Shown here: one piece after another, positions 29,801 to 39,375 of the stretch
How positions within the stretch are numbered: the first letter of the stretch is position 1
How the letters are laid out: every line of letters starts with the position of its first letter
Source of the DNA: CBDFNC01 sp965249895
GTDB lineage: Bacteria; Pseudomonadota; Gammaproteobacteria; Enterobacterales; CBDFNC01
NCBI GenBank assembly: GCA_965249895.1
Contig: CBDFNC010000001.1
Span: 1,240,001 to 1,304,000, forward strand
Direction of reading: 5' to 3'
Length of the DNA stretch: 64,000 bases
Notes under the pieces: model-generated
Database searches by the model: none
What the model saw: only the letters and a program-made list of their open reading frames with translations
What the model was told of the DNA's origin: nothing
Program-made: the position numbers and the translations under genes

Positions 29801-32800
29801 GGATCCTTATTTCTAACCCAAACAACAAACGGCGGTAAGGGCGGCAATAGCAGCGGTAGTACCACTGGTTTGGCGGGTAATGCCAGCTCATCTTTTATCG
29901 TGAATAGCAGCGATGGCGGCAATGCGCAAGGGACCAGTAATGCAAACGGCGGGCATGGCGGTTCGGCTTTGGTGGCAGGTAGCGACGGCAGCGATGGCGG
30001 TAGCGCAGCAACGGCTGCCGAGTTAACCGATTCAGGCACAGTTACTGTGAATACCAGGGCCGTCGGTGGTAATGGTGGGACTGCAGCGGGTAGCCAGGCT
30101 GGCCACGGCGGTGGCGTGGCTTTGGGAGTCGGCGCTACCGGGGTGTCGGGTGAGTCCACTAGCAACGGTACGGTAACTGTGGCCGGCCGGGGGGACGGGG
30201 GTAATGGCGGCGCCGCCACAGGCGCCGCGGATGCGGGCAATGGGGCGGATGTTAATTTTGCCAACAAAGTCGGTGGTACCACCACAGGCAACCAGACTTT
30301 AAATCAGAATGCCTACGCGGGTAACAGTGGGACTGTTCAAAATGGCGCCAATGGCGCCGCGGGTAATGCCACCAGCAACCTCACTAATAACCAAAGTGCG
30401 GCGTTAAACTCGTTGGCGGTGGATGCGTTCGGAGGTAACGGAGGAACCCGAACCTCTGCAGCAGGAAAAGCGGCTGATGGCGGCACGGGTACAGCCAACA
30501 GTAATGCCATTAATGATGCCGGTACCGCCAGGGTGAACACCGATGGCCGGGGAGGCGTAGGCGGACCTGGTACAAATGGTGCGGACGGCGGGGATGGCGG
30601 TCAGGCCACGGCCAATGGCCAGGCGTCTACCACAGGCAATGGCAACAGCGTGGATGTGGATACTTTTGCCTGGTTAAGCGGTAGCGGCGGCGCGGTGAAT
30701 AATGGTAACAGCTCGCAAGCCGGTAGAGGAGGCCATTCTACCAGTACATCCGATGGTACGGCTGCGGGTAACAGTTCCGTGAATGTCCGTGATGAAGCGA
30801 GAGCCGGACGTGGTGGTCATGTTAATTCAGGTACAGGATCGGGCGGCGATGGTGGTAATGCCAACTCTATGTCAACGGGTACGATTAATGGCAGTATCTC
30901 CGCAGTGGTTTCAAGCCTGTCCATAGCCGGTACCGGAGGAAATGGCCGGGGAGCGGGTGAAACTTCGGGTAATGGTGGCACGGCAAGCATAGTCTCGGCG
31001 ACGGGTACCAATACAGGGGACGGTTCTGTCTCTGTAACCGCTACCCAAACCGGAGGAGGCGGGGGTAATGGTATCTCAGGCGCAGATGGCGGTGATGGCG
31101 CAGACTCTGACCTGGTAAATGTGGTGAGCGGCGCTACAACGGGCAGCTTAACCCTGGCGCAGACAGCTAATGCCGGACGGGCCGGGCACAGTAATGGAGG
31201 GGATACCGGACAAGCCGGTAATGCCAGCTCTTCATTAACTGCAAATAATAATGATGGCGGTAATGTCACCGGTACCAGTAATGCCAATGGTGGTTTTGGT
31301 GGTAATGGTCAGGCTGCGGGGGGTGATGGCACTGACGGCGGCAGCGCCTCTGCCGCCAATGTGCTGGTGGATTCCGGCGCCATAAATGTGACCGCAAATG
31401 TGACTGCGGGTAATGGTGGCAGCGCCATCGGCAGTAAAGCCGGTAACGGTGGCACTGTGGCCCTGGAAGTCGGTGGTGCCGGCGTATCCGGTGAGTCCAC
31501 CGGCGATGATACTGTGAATGTGACTGCGACGGGTCGCGGTGGCCATGGCGGTACGGCCACGGGAGCGGCGGATGCGGGTAGCGGGGCGAATGTCAATTTT
31601 GTCGATCAAGTGCATGCGACAACGGCAGGCAATCAGACCTTAACTCAGAATGCCTACGCAGGTAATAGCGGTACTGTGCAAAATGGCGCCAACGGTGTGG
31701 CGGGTAACGCTACCAGTACCCTGACTAAAAATACAAGCACCAGTAACACCACTGTTTTTCTGGATGGTTACGGCGGTATTGGAGGGAGTCGAACATCTGC
31801 AGCGGGGATGGCGGCCGGTGGGGGCAATGGTACAGCGACGGCCACAGTGTCGAATACCGATGGTATTAGCAGGGTCCATGTGGATGCCAGAGGTGGCGGC
31901 GGTGGTGTGGGCTCAAATGGTGCCGATGGCGGCAACGCGGGTATGGCGACGGCCACGGGAACGGCATCCACCACAGGTGATGATAATAGCGTTGACGTGG
32001 ATGTGTTCGCTTCCTTCTCCAGCTCGGGAGGTGGTGTAAACAATGGCAGCGGTGGTCAGGCCGGACTGGGCGGAATGTCCACCGGTACGGGCACAGGTAC
32101 CGCAGCGGACAATAGTACTGTGAATGTTCATGTGGATACCGACGGCAGCACAGGTGGTCATATTAACAGTGGTACAGGCTCAGGGGGAATGGGGGGTATG
32201 GGCACTGCGACTGCAACGGGCAGCAATGCGTTAACCAGCACCCGCTCTGTGACTGTTAATGCTAACGGCCGTGGTGGTAACGGCGGCAATGGTCGCGGTG
32301 CCGGGGAAAATGGCGGTGATGGTGGAATGGGTACGGCGACGGCGACAGGTACCGGTGGCGCCGCGGTTAGTGTCACCGCCACGGCAACCGGAGGCACCCG
32401 GGGAAATGCATTCACCGGCGCCGATTTGGGTATGGGGGGTAATGCGACAGCGCTGGCAACGGGAACCGGCACCTCGGGTATCGTCACAGCTACCGGCAAT
32501 ATGGGCCAGAGCAATGGTGCCCTGGTGAATGATCTGCAATCAAAGGCGGTGGCTCAGGTAGCCAGTACCAGTAGCAGCAAGGCCCAGGCGATGAACACTG
32601 GGGCCGGATTTGATACCAGTGTGGCAAATGGTCAGCAATCGGTCTCGGTCAATTATGCGGCGCCCGGTAGTGCGATCTCCTTACCTTTAGTGGATGCCAA
32701 CCCGGTATTCGCCAACTTTGATATTCCCGGTGTGTTAGGGGCGCATACCATAAATAACAGCACCCAGTTTGATTCCGATATCTTTAGTGTGGGGGTGTTG

Positions 32801-35800
32801 GGCGGCGCTTATTCTGCCGATGGCAGCAGCGTGAAAACCTATACCAGCACTGTGGATATGGATGTCGACCTGGGGCAGTTGCAGGCGGGTAACCAGAACC
32901 TGCTGATAGGTTTTATGTCGCCGAATGTATCGAATGAAGCCTTAACAGATGATGATTTTAAGGTTCGCTTCAGGGTGATTAAAGAAAATGTGACAGTTGA
33001 GGATCAGACATTTACTGATGCCGCGGCGGCGAATGCATATTTCGACAGTAAGACTCTGGATCTGGGGGCGGTGAATGGCGGGGTATCCGGTGATCTTGAT
33101 CTGAAAATGATGCTGGAAGTGACTGTAGGTGATGCGGGCTCTTCGTTTGCTTTCGATTATATTTCCGGTAATTCCGTCGAGGTATTAAGGGCTGTGCCGA
33201 ATGTCCCCGTTACCGATTTTGGCATACCCGATCAGCATGTGGGAGATATTGTCTTCGAGAGTGTAACTGTCGAGAATAAGGCTGCCGCCGGCTCTGATGG
33301 CGCCAATGCCATCTTCAGTGGCACCTCAGGTGATGGCACCCATAATGGTGGTGTGATTAACAACCTGCCCCCGGGGGGCAGTGATTTGACCACAATGAAA
33401 GTGGGGGTTGATTCGTCTACAGCGGGCGCTAAGTTGGGCACTGCTACTTTGCAACTCAGTACCGACGGAGCGGTTACAGGAACGCAAGAAGTGTTCGGCA
33501 CTGCAAAGACTATTACCTCTGGCGATGTTTTTCGTTTAGCAGACCCCAGCGATCATACTCCTGAGCCAGTACTGTTACCCAATGTTCGGGTTGGAGATGT
33601 GTCCGAACAGGCTTTAACCCTTAGTAATGATGCCCAGGATGATGGATTTTCTGAAAACCTTAACGCCGGCTTTAGCGGCACCACTGGAGATGTGAATGCC
33701 ATAGGCAACATTAATCAGTTGGGACCTGAAACTACTGATAGTACCAGCCTGGTGGTGAGCATAGATACCAGCAGTACCGGCTTTAAAGTTGGCACTGCCA
33801 GTCTGGCTCTGGAATCGGATGGTACGGGTATTAACAGTTTGGGTATTACAGCACTACCGGGGCAAACGGTGAATGTCGGTGGCAATGTATTTCGTCTGGC
33901 CGAAGCCGGACCCCATAGGCCGGAGCCCGTGATTTTTGGTGATCACCACCTAAATCATGCTGTGGATATGACCCTGTCCATCACTAACATTGCGGCTAAT
34001 GATGGTTTCTCTGAATCCCTAAACGCCAGTACCGGGGTAACTACCGGGGATGCTACGACATCGGGGGCATTTAGTTTGTTGGCGCCAGGTGATACGGATA
34101 ACAGTAACCTGTTGGTGGGGTTAGACACCACAAGTGTGGGGAACAAGGAGGGCACTGTGACCCTTAACCTGGAGTCCGACGGCACGGGAACCAGTGAAAT
34201 TTTACCTAATGTAGCGCTACCGGACCAAATCGTTAACCTGACGGGGACAGTATATCGCCTGGCGGCCGCCAGTGACCATTTACCAGAGCCTGTGGGTTTT
34301 GGCGAGTTACATGTTGGAGACCCAGCAAACCAGGCCCTGACCTTTAGCAACGAGGCGGCGGCAGATGGTTTTTCTGAACGTCTTAATGTCAGCGTTAGTG
34401 GCGTTACCGGAGATGCCAATGCTGCCGGCGCTGTTGTTCAGCTTGGCGCGGGCAGTACGGATAACTCCAGCATAACAGTGGGGATTAATACGGCGACAGC
34501 AGGTGTTAAAGCTGGTACAGCTGAGCTGGCGATTGGATCCGATGGTGATGGCATCAATAGCTTGAACCAGACGGCTTTGCCGGGACAGACGGTTAACCTA
34601 AGCGGTACTGTATTTCGCCTTGCCAATCCTACGGACCATACACCGGAGCCGGTGATCTTCGATGATCGTCATGTGGGAGACGGCGCAAATCAATCCCTGA
34701 CTATCACCAATGATGTAACACCCGATGGCTTCTCGGAAAGCCTGAATGTCAGCATCAGTGGTACATCGGGAGATGTAGCTGCCAGTGGTGGTATCAGCTT
34801 GTTAGGAGCTGGAATTACCGACGGTAGCAGTATTAATCTCAGCATAGATACAGCTACTGCGGGCCATAAAGCAGGTACGGCAACCCTGGGGCTGGAGTCT
34901 GATGGCTCAGGGGTCAACGGCTTGGCCGTCACCGCTTTACCTGATCAAACTGTAAATGCCAGTGGAGACGTATTTCGTTTAGCGCAGTCAGCTCCTGTTT
35001 CGCCAAATCCGTTGGACCTGGGAGACTGGCACCTGGGTGATACTGCGAGTCAGACTCTTACCCTGGCCAATGTGGCGGTGGCAGATAGTTTTTCGGAAAA
35101 CCTGCACGCGACTATTGGCGGCATAACGGGTGATGCTATTGCCAGTGGCAGCGTTAATCAGCTGGCTCCTGGAGATATTGATAACACTAGTATCAACGCC
35201 GGGGTAGATACAGGCACTGTGGGCCATAAGGCGGGAACCGTCACCATAGAAAATCAATCTGATGGCGACGGAATAAATACGTTGGGTCAATTCGGCTTGG
35301 CCGACCAAGTCGTGGATGTACAGGGCTCAGTATATCGCCTGGCCAGTGCAGATCCTGTTACGCCGAACCCCTTAGATTTTGGTAATCATCATGTTAGTCA
35401 TGCCGTCGCCGGGCAGGCCTTGAGTTTTTCCAACCTATCCATAAACGATGGTTTTTCTGAAAGTTTAGATGCTGGCTTCGGCGCCACCACTGGTGGTGTG
35501 ATTGGAGCGGGTAGTTTCACTTCGCTGGCACCTGAGGATACAGATTCGAGCAGTCTGGAAGTTACTATTGATACTTCCACTGCAGGTGACAAATCAGGTA
35601 CCGCAGAAGTTAAGCTCAATTCTAATGGAGATGGATTAAACAGCCTGGGGCTAACCGCGTTGACAACTCAGACAGTTGATGTGACAGGGGCGGCATTCCG
35701 TCTGGCGGATGTGGTGGTGGATAACCCACTGGACTTCACCTTTGGTAATGTGCACAACGGTGATGTGGTAAATCGCTTTATTTCTCTGACTAATCAGGCG

Positions 35801-38800
35801 CTACCCGATGGTTTTTCTGAAGCTGGAAATGTGTCTTTTGGCGGGGTGAGCGACAGTAAAATCAACGTTAATGGTGGCTCGGTGAGTCTATTGGCCCCTG
35901 GGGCGACAGATAATACCAGCATGAGTATTGGCTTGGATACGTCCACCGATGGCGTTATTAGTGGCTCAGTCATGTTAAATGTTGAGTCTGATGGAACCGG
36001 CTCCAGTGGTTTAGGAACCACGTTATTACCTGATATTGATATTAGTGTCGCGGCCAATATCACCTCTGTGGTATTTAACCTGGCGGTTCCTGTGATCCAA
36101 AACCCGCTGCTGGACTTTGGCATTCTGCGTGTTGACAATGTTGTTACTCCACAGGATATAAATATTCTCAATGATGCACCGGACTCCGGATTTTCCGAGG
36201 GGTTAAACGCCACCACTAACGGCGTTACCGGTGGTGTGGTCCACAACGGCGGGAGCTTTGATCTATTAGCTGCTCAGGATACGAACTTTGGTTCAATCCA
36301 GGTTGGATTAGGCACCAGTGTTGCCGGAGACAGAAGCGGTGCGGCAAACATACAGTTTACCTCAGATGGAACCGGCACCAGCGGTCTTGGCCAGACCCCC
36401 TTGGCCTCTCAGCAAGTGGACGTCATAGCAGAGGTGTATAGACTCGCCGATGCTGGGCCTCTGGCGACAGGTCTCCTGAATGTTGGCGATCATCATGTCA
36501 GCCATACCTTTTTCAATAACCTTAGTGCGCCAAATGTAGCCAGTAATGATGGCTTTTCAGAATCCCTTAACGGTGCGTTTAGCGGTGCTACCGGCGATGT
36601 TACCGGGGCTGGTGGTTTTACCCTGCTGGCTCCCGGGGACACTAGCAGTAACCTTCAGATAGGCATAGATACCACCACCGCAGGCTTTAAACATGGAATA
36701 GCGACCTTTGGCTTTGAGTCCGATGGTACGGGCACCAGTGATATTGTTGGCAATGTGGTGTTAGCCAATCAAGAGGTAGAAGCAATTGGTAACGTATTTC
36801 GTTTCGCTGAAACGGGTGTTCCGGGACCGGTAGTACTCGGTGATCAACATGTTGGCGATAGTCTTTCCCAGGCTTTGGCCTTTGAAAACCTGGCTGTTAA
36901 TGACTTCTTTTCAGAGAGACTAAATGTGAATGTGGGGGGCCAAACAGGCGATGCGCAGGGTGTTGGTGGTTTTACTGGTTTGGCGGCGGGCCAGCTGGAT
37001 GACTCAAGTGTGAGTGTCGGTGTGGATACCAGTAGCGCCGGCACCAAATCAGGTGCAGTGACTATATCGCCGGAATCTGATGGTGTTGGCATTAATGATT
37101 TAGGCAGTTCAGCACTGCCTGAGTTTGATGTGGGTGTTAGCGGAGACGTGTATAACTTAGCGAGCCCCGGAGGTCTTTTTCCCAGCCAGGTAGACTTTGG
37201 GAATTTACACATCGATGATGCGCCAGCTCAGGGAATTGATCTCTCTAACCTGGTGCCAGACACTGTTTATTCTGAAAATCTGAACGCCCAGGTTGGCACA
37301 GTGACAGGTGATGCTATCGGCTCGGGTGGCTTTACCCAGTTGGCGCCTGGAGACACCAATAATGGCGCAATACAAGTCGGACTAGATACGAGCAGTACGG
37401 GCGTCAAGTTTGGCTTTGTCTCGGTAGATATAGAGTCCGATGGCACAGGAATTAATTTGCTGGGGACCACTGCACTCACTGGTGGTGAGGTTGAGGTCAG
37501 GGGCACTGTTTTCGGCCTCGGAGAGGCCAGGATTAATAATCCCGGTGATTTCCAGTTTGGTAATGTACACAGGGGGGATCAGCCTGGCGCCGAACTCTCC
37601 ATTACTAATATTGCTCCAGATGGTGGCTTTTCAGAGGGAGTGAATATTACCTTTGATTCCATTTCCAGTACTTCCATTAACCATAATGGTGTCGGTATCG
37701 ACTTGTTGGGAGCGCAGCAAACAGACAGCACGAGTATGCGAGTCACAGTGGATACCACGACCATAGGCAATGTTTCAGGTGATGTTGGCATCAATATCGA
37801 ATCCACAGGAGATGGCACCAGCGGCTTGGGCCTTACCTCTCTGTCCGGTCAAAGCTTCTCCGTTTTCGCTACGACTTTTGAGCTGGCGAAACCTGAAATA
37901 CAGAATACAGATCCCGTTGATCTCGGTAGTTTTCGGGTGGGTGATACGGTAACGCCTGAGGGACTGCTGATCAGAAACAATGCCGACTCTGTGTTTGGCG
38001 AAAGCTTAAATGCGGCGGCTGCTGGAGCTACGGGCGATGCCCTGAACAATGGCGCCAGCTTTGACCTGCTGGCGCCCCAGGATACGGATCCGGGTACCAT
38101 CAACGTCAGCATAGAGACGACCACCTCTGGGGTTAAAATTGGATCCACAACTATCGACTTTGTCTCAGATGGGGCGGGAACCAGTGATTTGGGGCAAACT
38201 CCCTTGCCATCCCTGGATATAGGCGTGACCGCTAAGGTGTATGACCCTGCCATCGCATCGGTTACTGACCCTTCTAAGGTGGACTTTGGCCGGGTCAGGG
38301 TAGGGGACATTGTGCCGGATATCATGCGCCAGGTGGATAATATTGCCACCGGCGCCCTGACAGATGATCTGTTGGCTAGCTTCGACCCAGTCCCTTCCCC
38401 ATTTGCAGCTGACCCTGGCGGGTTAGCCATAGGAGTGGCGGCAGGAGACGGGACTCAGGTCAGCTTTGGTCTGGATACCAGCAGCGCAGGTGAGTTTACC
38501 CAGAGCGCAGACCTGCGATTCAGCAGTCATAACTCGGATATGGATGATTTACTCCTTAACACTGTGATGTTCGACCTGATGGGGATTGTGAACGAGCTGG
38601 CGAATCCTGTTTATAACAAAACGGCTGGTGACGGTAGTCTCTCTGGCGGCGGATTATCCTTTTTGCTCGATTTTGGCAATGTACAAGAGGGCTCGACTCA
38701 GGCGCTGGAAACCATGGTGAATATTGAGAATGATATTTTTGCGCCAGCAGATAATTTGAGCGGCAGCTTCTTCGACGAGGAGAACCTCGGGGGTATATTT

Positions 38801-39094
38801 AGCTTTATGGACTTTGCTCCTATCAGCGATATTGCTGCTGGATTGGCCAGTCAGGTCATGAAGGTGAGTTTTGACCCAAGCAGCCTGCTGGCGGGGAATT
38901 TCCTGGGGGAAATAATGTTCACCCCAGTCAGCACCTATGCCGGTCTAAACGATATCTTCTTACCCGATATCAGGCTGGTAGTGCAAGGGCAGGTCGTATC
39001 CTCTACGTCTTTGCCTGTTCCTGAGCCAGGAACCATTAGCCTGATGATATTCGGACTTATTGTATTACTAAGAAGAAAGTGGGGTGAACAATGA
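26843..39094 (+). CDS. Giant glycine-rich repeat PEP-CTERM surface protein
   Basis: About 4083 residues. A signal peptide (1-25, ending AYA) is followed by nine collagen-like Gly-X-Y triplets, then a Gly/Ala/Ser/Asn/Thr-rich region to about residue 1890 built of four repeats of about 448 residues. A unique segment (about 1890-2120) follows, then some 14 beta-rich repeats of about 120 residues to about 3990, resembling choice-of-anchor-D/Hydin-type Ig-like domains (VxRLA...PxPxxFGxxHVGD...FSExLN). The end is VPEPG, a hydrophobic span and RRKWGEQ: a PEP-CTERM sorting signal. It should be exported, cleaved by an exosortase (not in window) and displayed or released as a matrix protein or adhesin. 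The frame opens at 26726; 26843 is chosen because it starts the signal peptide. The stop overlaps the next gene by 4 bases. Confidence 0.85.
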   Translation: MTPLRISVSLCFLVSFVLFSGAAYAAVDTVNGAAGANGVQGAAGDPGDPGTDGAAGDDAVANATTVNTDASNTATANAGRGGSGGRGGTGSVPGADGGDGGLGAKGGDADATASTTVTAGSASSTTNATGGAGGAGAAGGTPGAGGTSGLGGHAGAGGDANVTGESVNNGGGSATANATVTGGTGGNASSPDANGGSGGAASLTSVNATSNGGSVTANGTARGGRGGNAEGNGTAGDGAAVVLNNAVTGSTSGSLTLFQRTDGGHGGNVKDGLAGVAGNSSSTLSKAGSGSNVFLRADSHAGDGGITTSAAGTAASGGAATASVTVSNDAGIARSFTDARGGIGGQGIGGANAGDGGNSTATGVASTTGGGNTVDVDSFAWFDNRGGHVTSGVAGAKTGRGGDSDSSSSGTASGSSTVIVRDEARAGTGGDVNSGIGSGSAGGDASSTSIGSNVGSLSVTVNGQAHGGQGGNGRGAGESSGNGGAGDLVSVTGTSTTGSLSVTGTESGGGGGTGNTSADGGDGADSTVLNAVSGSTAGNMTISQTANAGEGGDSSGGTAGNAGNASSSFTSVSADGGTTTGNSTAKGGKGGDGLAAGTDGTDGGTAAAAIAITDTASVTANATATAGAGGTATGSKAGDGGTVSLGVDAVGVSGTSTGGGSVTVKGVGNGGNGGAATGSADAGSGGDVNLVNKVDGTTSGNLTLTQNALAGDSGSVRDGANGTAGNATSSLTNADSNNNNTVFIDAFGGHGGTRTSAAGKAADGGTGTVSANASNSAGIARVNADGRGGNGGSGSGGADGGDGGNATADGQASTTGDGNTVDVDTLAHNSGRGTGGAINSGSGSQAGNGGDSTSTSTGSAAGNSIVNVNDQSRAGPGGNVNSGTGSGGTGGNASSMAAGDNNGGNSVTVVNLAVGGAGGNGRGVGEQSGDGGTGSVVSTTGTSTGGGTVSVTTTQTGGAGGNGASSASGGAGANSSLINAVSGTTSGSLFLTQTTNGGKGGNSSGSTTGLAGNASSSFIVNSSDGGNAQGTSNANGGHGGSALVAGSDGSDGGSAATAAELTDSGTVTVNTRAVGGNGGTAAGSQAGHGGGVALGVGATGVSGESTSNGTVTVAGRGDGGNGGAATGAADAGNGADVNFANKVGGTTTGNQTLNQNAYAGNSGTVQNGANGAAGNATSNLTNNQSAALNSLAVDAFGGNGGTRTSAAGKAADGGTGTANSNAINDAGTARVNTDGRGGVGGPGTNGADGGDGGQATANGQASTTGNGNSVDVDTFAWLSGSGGAVNNGNSSQAGRGGHSTSTSDGTAAGNSSVNVRDEARAGRGGHVNSGTGSGGDGGNANSMSTGTINGSISAVVSSLSIAGTGGNGRGAGETSGNGGTASIVSATGTNTGDGSVSVTATQTGGGGGNGISGADGGDGADSDLVNVVSGATTGSLTLAQTANAGRAGHSNGGDTGQAGNASSSLTANNNDGGNVTGTSNANGGFGGNGQAAGGDGTDGGSASAANVLVDSGAINVTANVTAGNGGSAIGSKAGNGGTVALEVGGAGVSGESTGDDTVNVTATGRGGHGGTATGAADAGSGANVNFVDQVHATTAGNQTLTQNAYAGNSGTVQNGANGVAGNATSTLTKNTSTSNTTVFLDGYGGIGGSRTSAAGMAAGGGNGTATATVSNTDGISRVHVDARGGGGGVGSNGADGGNAGMATATGTASTTGDDNSVDVDVFASFSSSGGGVNNGSGGQAGLGGMSTGTGTGTAADNSTVNVHVDTDGSTGGHINSGTGSGGMGGMGTATATGSNALTSTRSVTVNANGRGGNGGNGRGAGENGGDGGMGTATATGTGGAAVSVTATATGGTRGNAFTGADLGMGGNATALATGTGTSGIVTATGNMGQSNGALVNDLQSKAVAQVASTSSSKAQAMNTGAGFDTSVANGQQSVSVNYAAPGSAISLPLVDANPVFANFDIPGVLGAHTINNSTQFDSDIFSVGVLGGAYSADGSSVKTYTSTVDMDVDLGQLQAGNQNLLIGFMSPNVSNEALTDDDFKVRFRVIKENVTVEDQTFTDAAAANAYFDSKTLDLGAVNGGVSGDLDLKMMLEVTVGDAGSSFAFDYISGNSVEVLRAVPNVPVTDFGIPDQHVGDIVFESVTVENKAAAGSDGANAIFSGTSGDGTHNGGVINNLPPGGSDLTTMKVGVDSSTAGAKLGTATLQLSTDGAVTGTQEVFGTAKTITSGDVFRLADPSDHTPEPVLLPNVRVGDVSEQALTLSNDAQDDGFSENLNAGFSGTTGDVNAIGNINQLGPETTDSTSLVVSIDTSSTGFKVGTASLALESDGTGINSLGITALPGQTVNVGGNVFRLAEAGPHRPEPVIFGDHHLNHAVDMTLSITNIAANDGFSESLNASTGVTTGDATTSGAFSLLAPGDTDNSNLLVGLDTTSVGNKEGTVTLNLESDGTGTSEILPNVALPDQIVNLTGTVYRLAAASDHLPEPVGFGELHVGDPANQALTFSNEAAADGFSERLNVSVSGVTGDANAAGAVVQLGAGSTDNSSITVGINTATAGVKAGTAELAIGSDGDGINSLNQTALPGQTVNLSGTVFRLANPTDHTPEPVIFDDRHVGDGANQSLTITNDVTPDGFSESLNVSISGTSGDVAASGGISLLGAGITDGSSINLSIDTATAGHKAGTATLGLESDGSGVNGLAVTALPDQTVNASGDVFRLAQSAPVSPNPLDLGDWHLGDTASQTLTLANVAVADSFSENLHATIGGITGDAIASGSVNQLAPGDIDNTSINAGVDTGTVGHKAGTVTIENQSDGDGINTLGQFGLADQVVDVQGSVYRLASADPVTPNPLDFGNHHVSHAVAGQALSFSNLSINDGFSESLDAGFGATTGGVIGAGSFTSLAPEDTDSSSLEVTIDTSTAGDKSGTAEVKLNSNGDGLNSLGLTALTTQTVDVTGAAFRLADVVVDNPLDFTFGNVHNGDVVNRFISLTNQALPDGFSEAGNVSFGGVSDSKINVNGGSVSLLAPGATDNTSMSIGLDTSTDGVISGSVMLNVESDGTGSSGLGTTLLPDIDISVAANITSVVFNLAVPVIQNPLLDFGILRVDNVVTPQDINILNDAPDSGFSEGLNATTNGVTGGVVHNGGSFDLLAAQDTNFGSIQVGLGTSVAGDRSGAANIQFTSDGTGTSGLGQTPLASQQVDVIAEVYRLADAGPLATGLLNVGDHHVSHTFFNNLSAPNVASNDGFSESLNGAFSGATGDVTGAGGFTLLAPGDTSSNLQIGIDTTTAGFKHGIATFGFESDGTGTSDIVGNVVLANQEVEAIGNVFRFAETGVPGPVVLGDQHVGDSLSQALAFENLAVNDFFSERLNVNVGGQTGDAQGVGGFTGLAAGQLDDSSVSVGVDTSSAGTKSGAVTISPESDGVGINDLGSSALPEFDVGVSGDVYNLASPGGLFPSQVDFGNLHIDDAPAQGIDLSNLVPDTVYSENLNAQVGTVTGDAIGSGGFTQLAPGDTNNGAIQVGLDTSSTGVKFGFVSVDIESDGTGINLLGTTALTGGEVEVRGTVFGLGEARINNPGDFQFGNVHRGDQPGAELSITNIAPDGGFSEGVNITFDSISSTSINHNGVGIDLLGAQQTDSTSMRVTVDTTTIGNVSGDVGINIESTGDGTSGLGLTSLSGQSFSVFATTFELAKPEIQNTDPVDLGSFRVGDTVTPEGLLIRNNADSVFGESLNAAAAGATGDALNNGASFDLLAPQDTDPGTINVSIETTTSGVKIGSTTIDFVSDGAGTSDLGQTPLPSLDIGVTAKVYDPAIASVTDPSKVDFGRVRVGDIVPDIMRQVDNIATGALTDDLLASFDPVPSPFAADPGGLAIGVAAGDGTQVSFGLDTSSAGEFTQSADLRFSSHNSDMDDLLLNTVMFDLMGIVNELANPVYNKTAGDGSLSGGGLSFLLDFGNVQEGSTQALETMVNIENDIFAPADNLSGSFFDEENLGGIFSFMDFAPISDIAAGLASQVMKVSFDPSSLLAGNFLGEIMFTPVSTYAGLNDIFLPDIRLVVQGQVVSSTSLPVPEPGTISLMIFGLIVLLRRKWGEQ
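27350..32510 (+). repeat. Four 1.34-kb repeats in the giant gene
   Basis: Equivalent positions coding for (N)(T/S)VDVD recur at 27962, 29303, 30650 and 31991, giving steps of 1341, 1347 and 1341 bp. Each unit contains the same order of subsegments (GNGRGAGE, VTATQTGGGGG-type, GSxAGxGG, TSAAGxAA). The copies are diverged, so they are old and in-frame. They encode about 448 residues each. Confidence 0.8.
33213..38700 (+). repeat. About fourteen 360-bp repeats in the giant gene
   Basis: The VFRLA/VYRLA-type start of each unit recurs about every 360 bp, for example near 33527, 33886, 34250 and 34610, and on to the last diverged unit at about 38590. Each unit encodes about 120 residues with FSExLN, (S/L)xxLAPGDTDxSS and SDGxGxxxLG motifs, consistent with a tandem Ig-like stalk. 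Confidence 0.8.
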
Positions 39095-39375
39095 AGATTA
39101 GAGTTGGCTACTTAAAAAATAGCGAGTACTGGCTGCTGGTGTGTTTTTCTGCTCTTTCGTTGGGGTTGCTGGTAGCGGTCATCACTATTTCAGTGGGAAA
39201 TCAGTCCATGAGAGAGCAAATACAATCCAGGCAGATCTACATTAAACAGACTGTGGGCTTGAGTAAGCTTAACAGTGAATTGATCCAGGGGCTGGCAACG
39301 GCTTCTTCAAAAGTAAACGATCAAGATATCAGGAGGCTATTGTCCGACCATGGCATTACATTCAGCACCAACTAA
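39091..39375 (+). CDS. Small membrane protein, partner of the giant gene (A)
   Basis: 94 residues. A membrane segment at about 14-34 (WLLVCFSALSLGLLVAVITI) is followed by a polar helical region that is probably periplasmic and ends IRRLLSDHGITF. I do not recognise the family. The start overlaps the stop of the giant gene (ATGA), so translation is probably coupled, which suggests a role in export, anchoring or processing of that protein. It resembles the next protein in layout and C-terminus. Confidence 0.65.
   Translation: MKIRVGYLKNSEYWLLVCFSALSLGLLVAVITISVGNQSMREQIQSRQIYIKQTVGLSKLNSELIQGLATASSKVNDQDIRRLLSDHGITFSTN

Noticed and set aside
27350..38700. Regular repeats considered as a CRISPR array
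   Set aside because: Units are far too long (360 and 1340 bp), coding and in frame, without short identical repeats and unique spacers.
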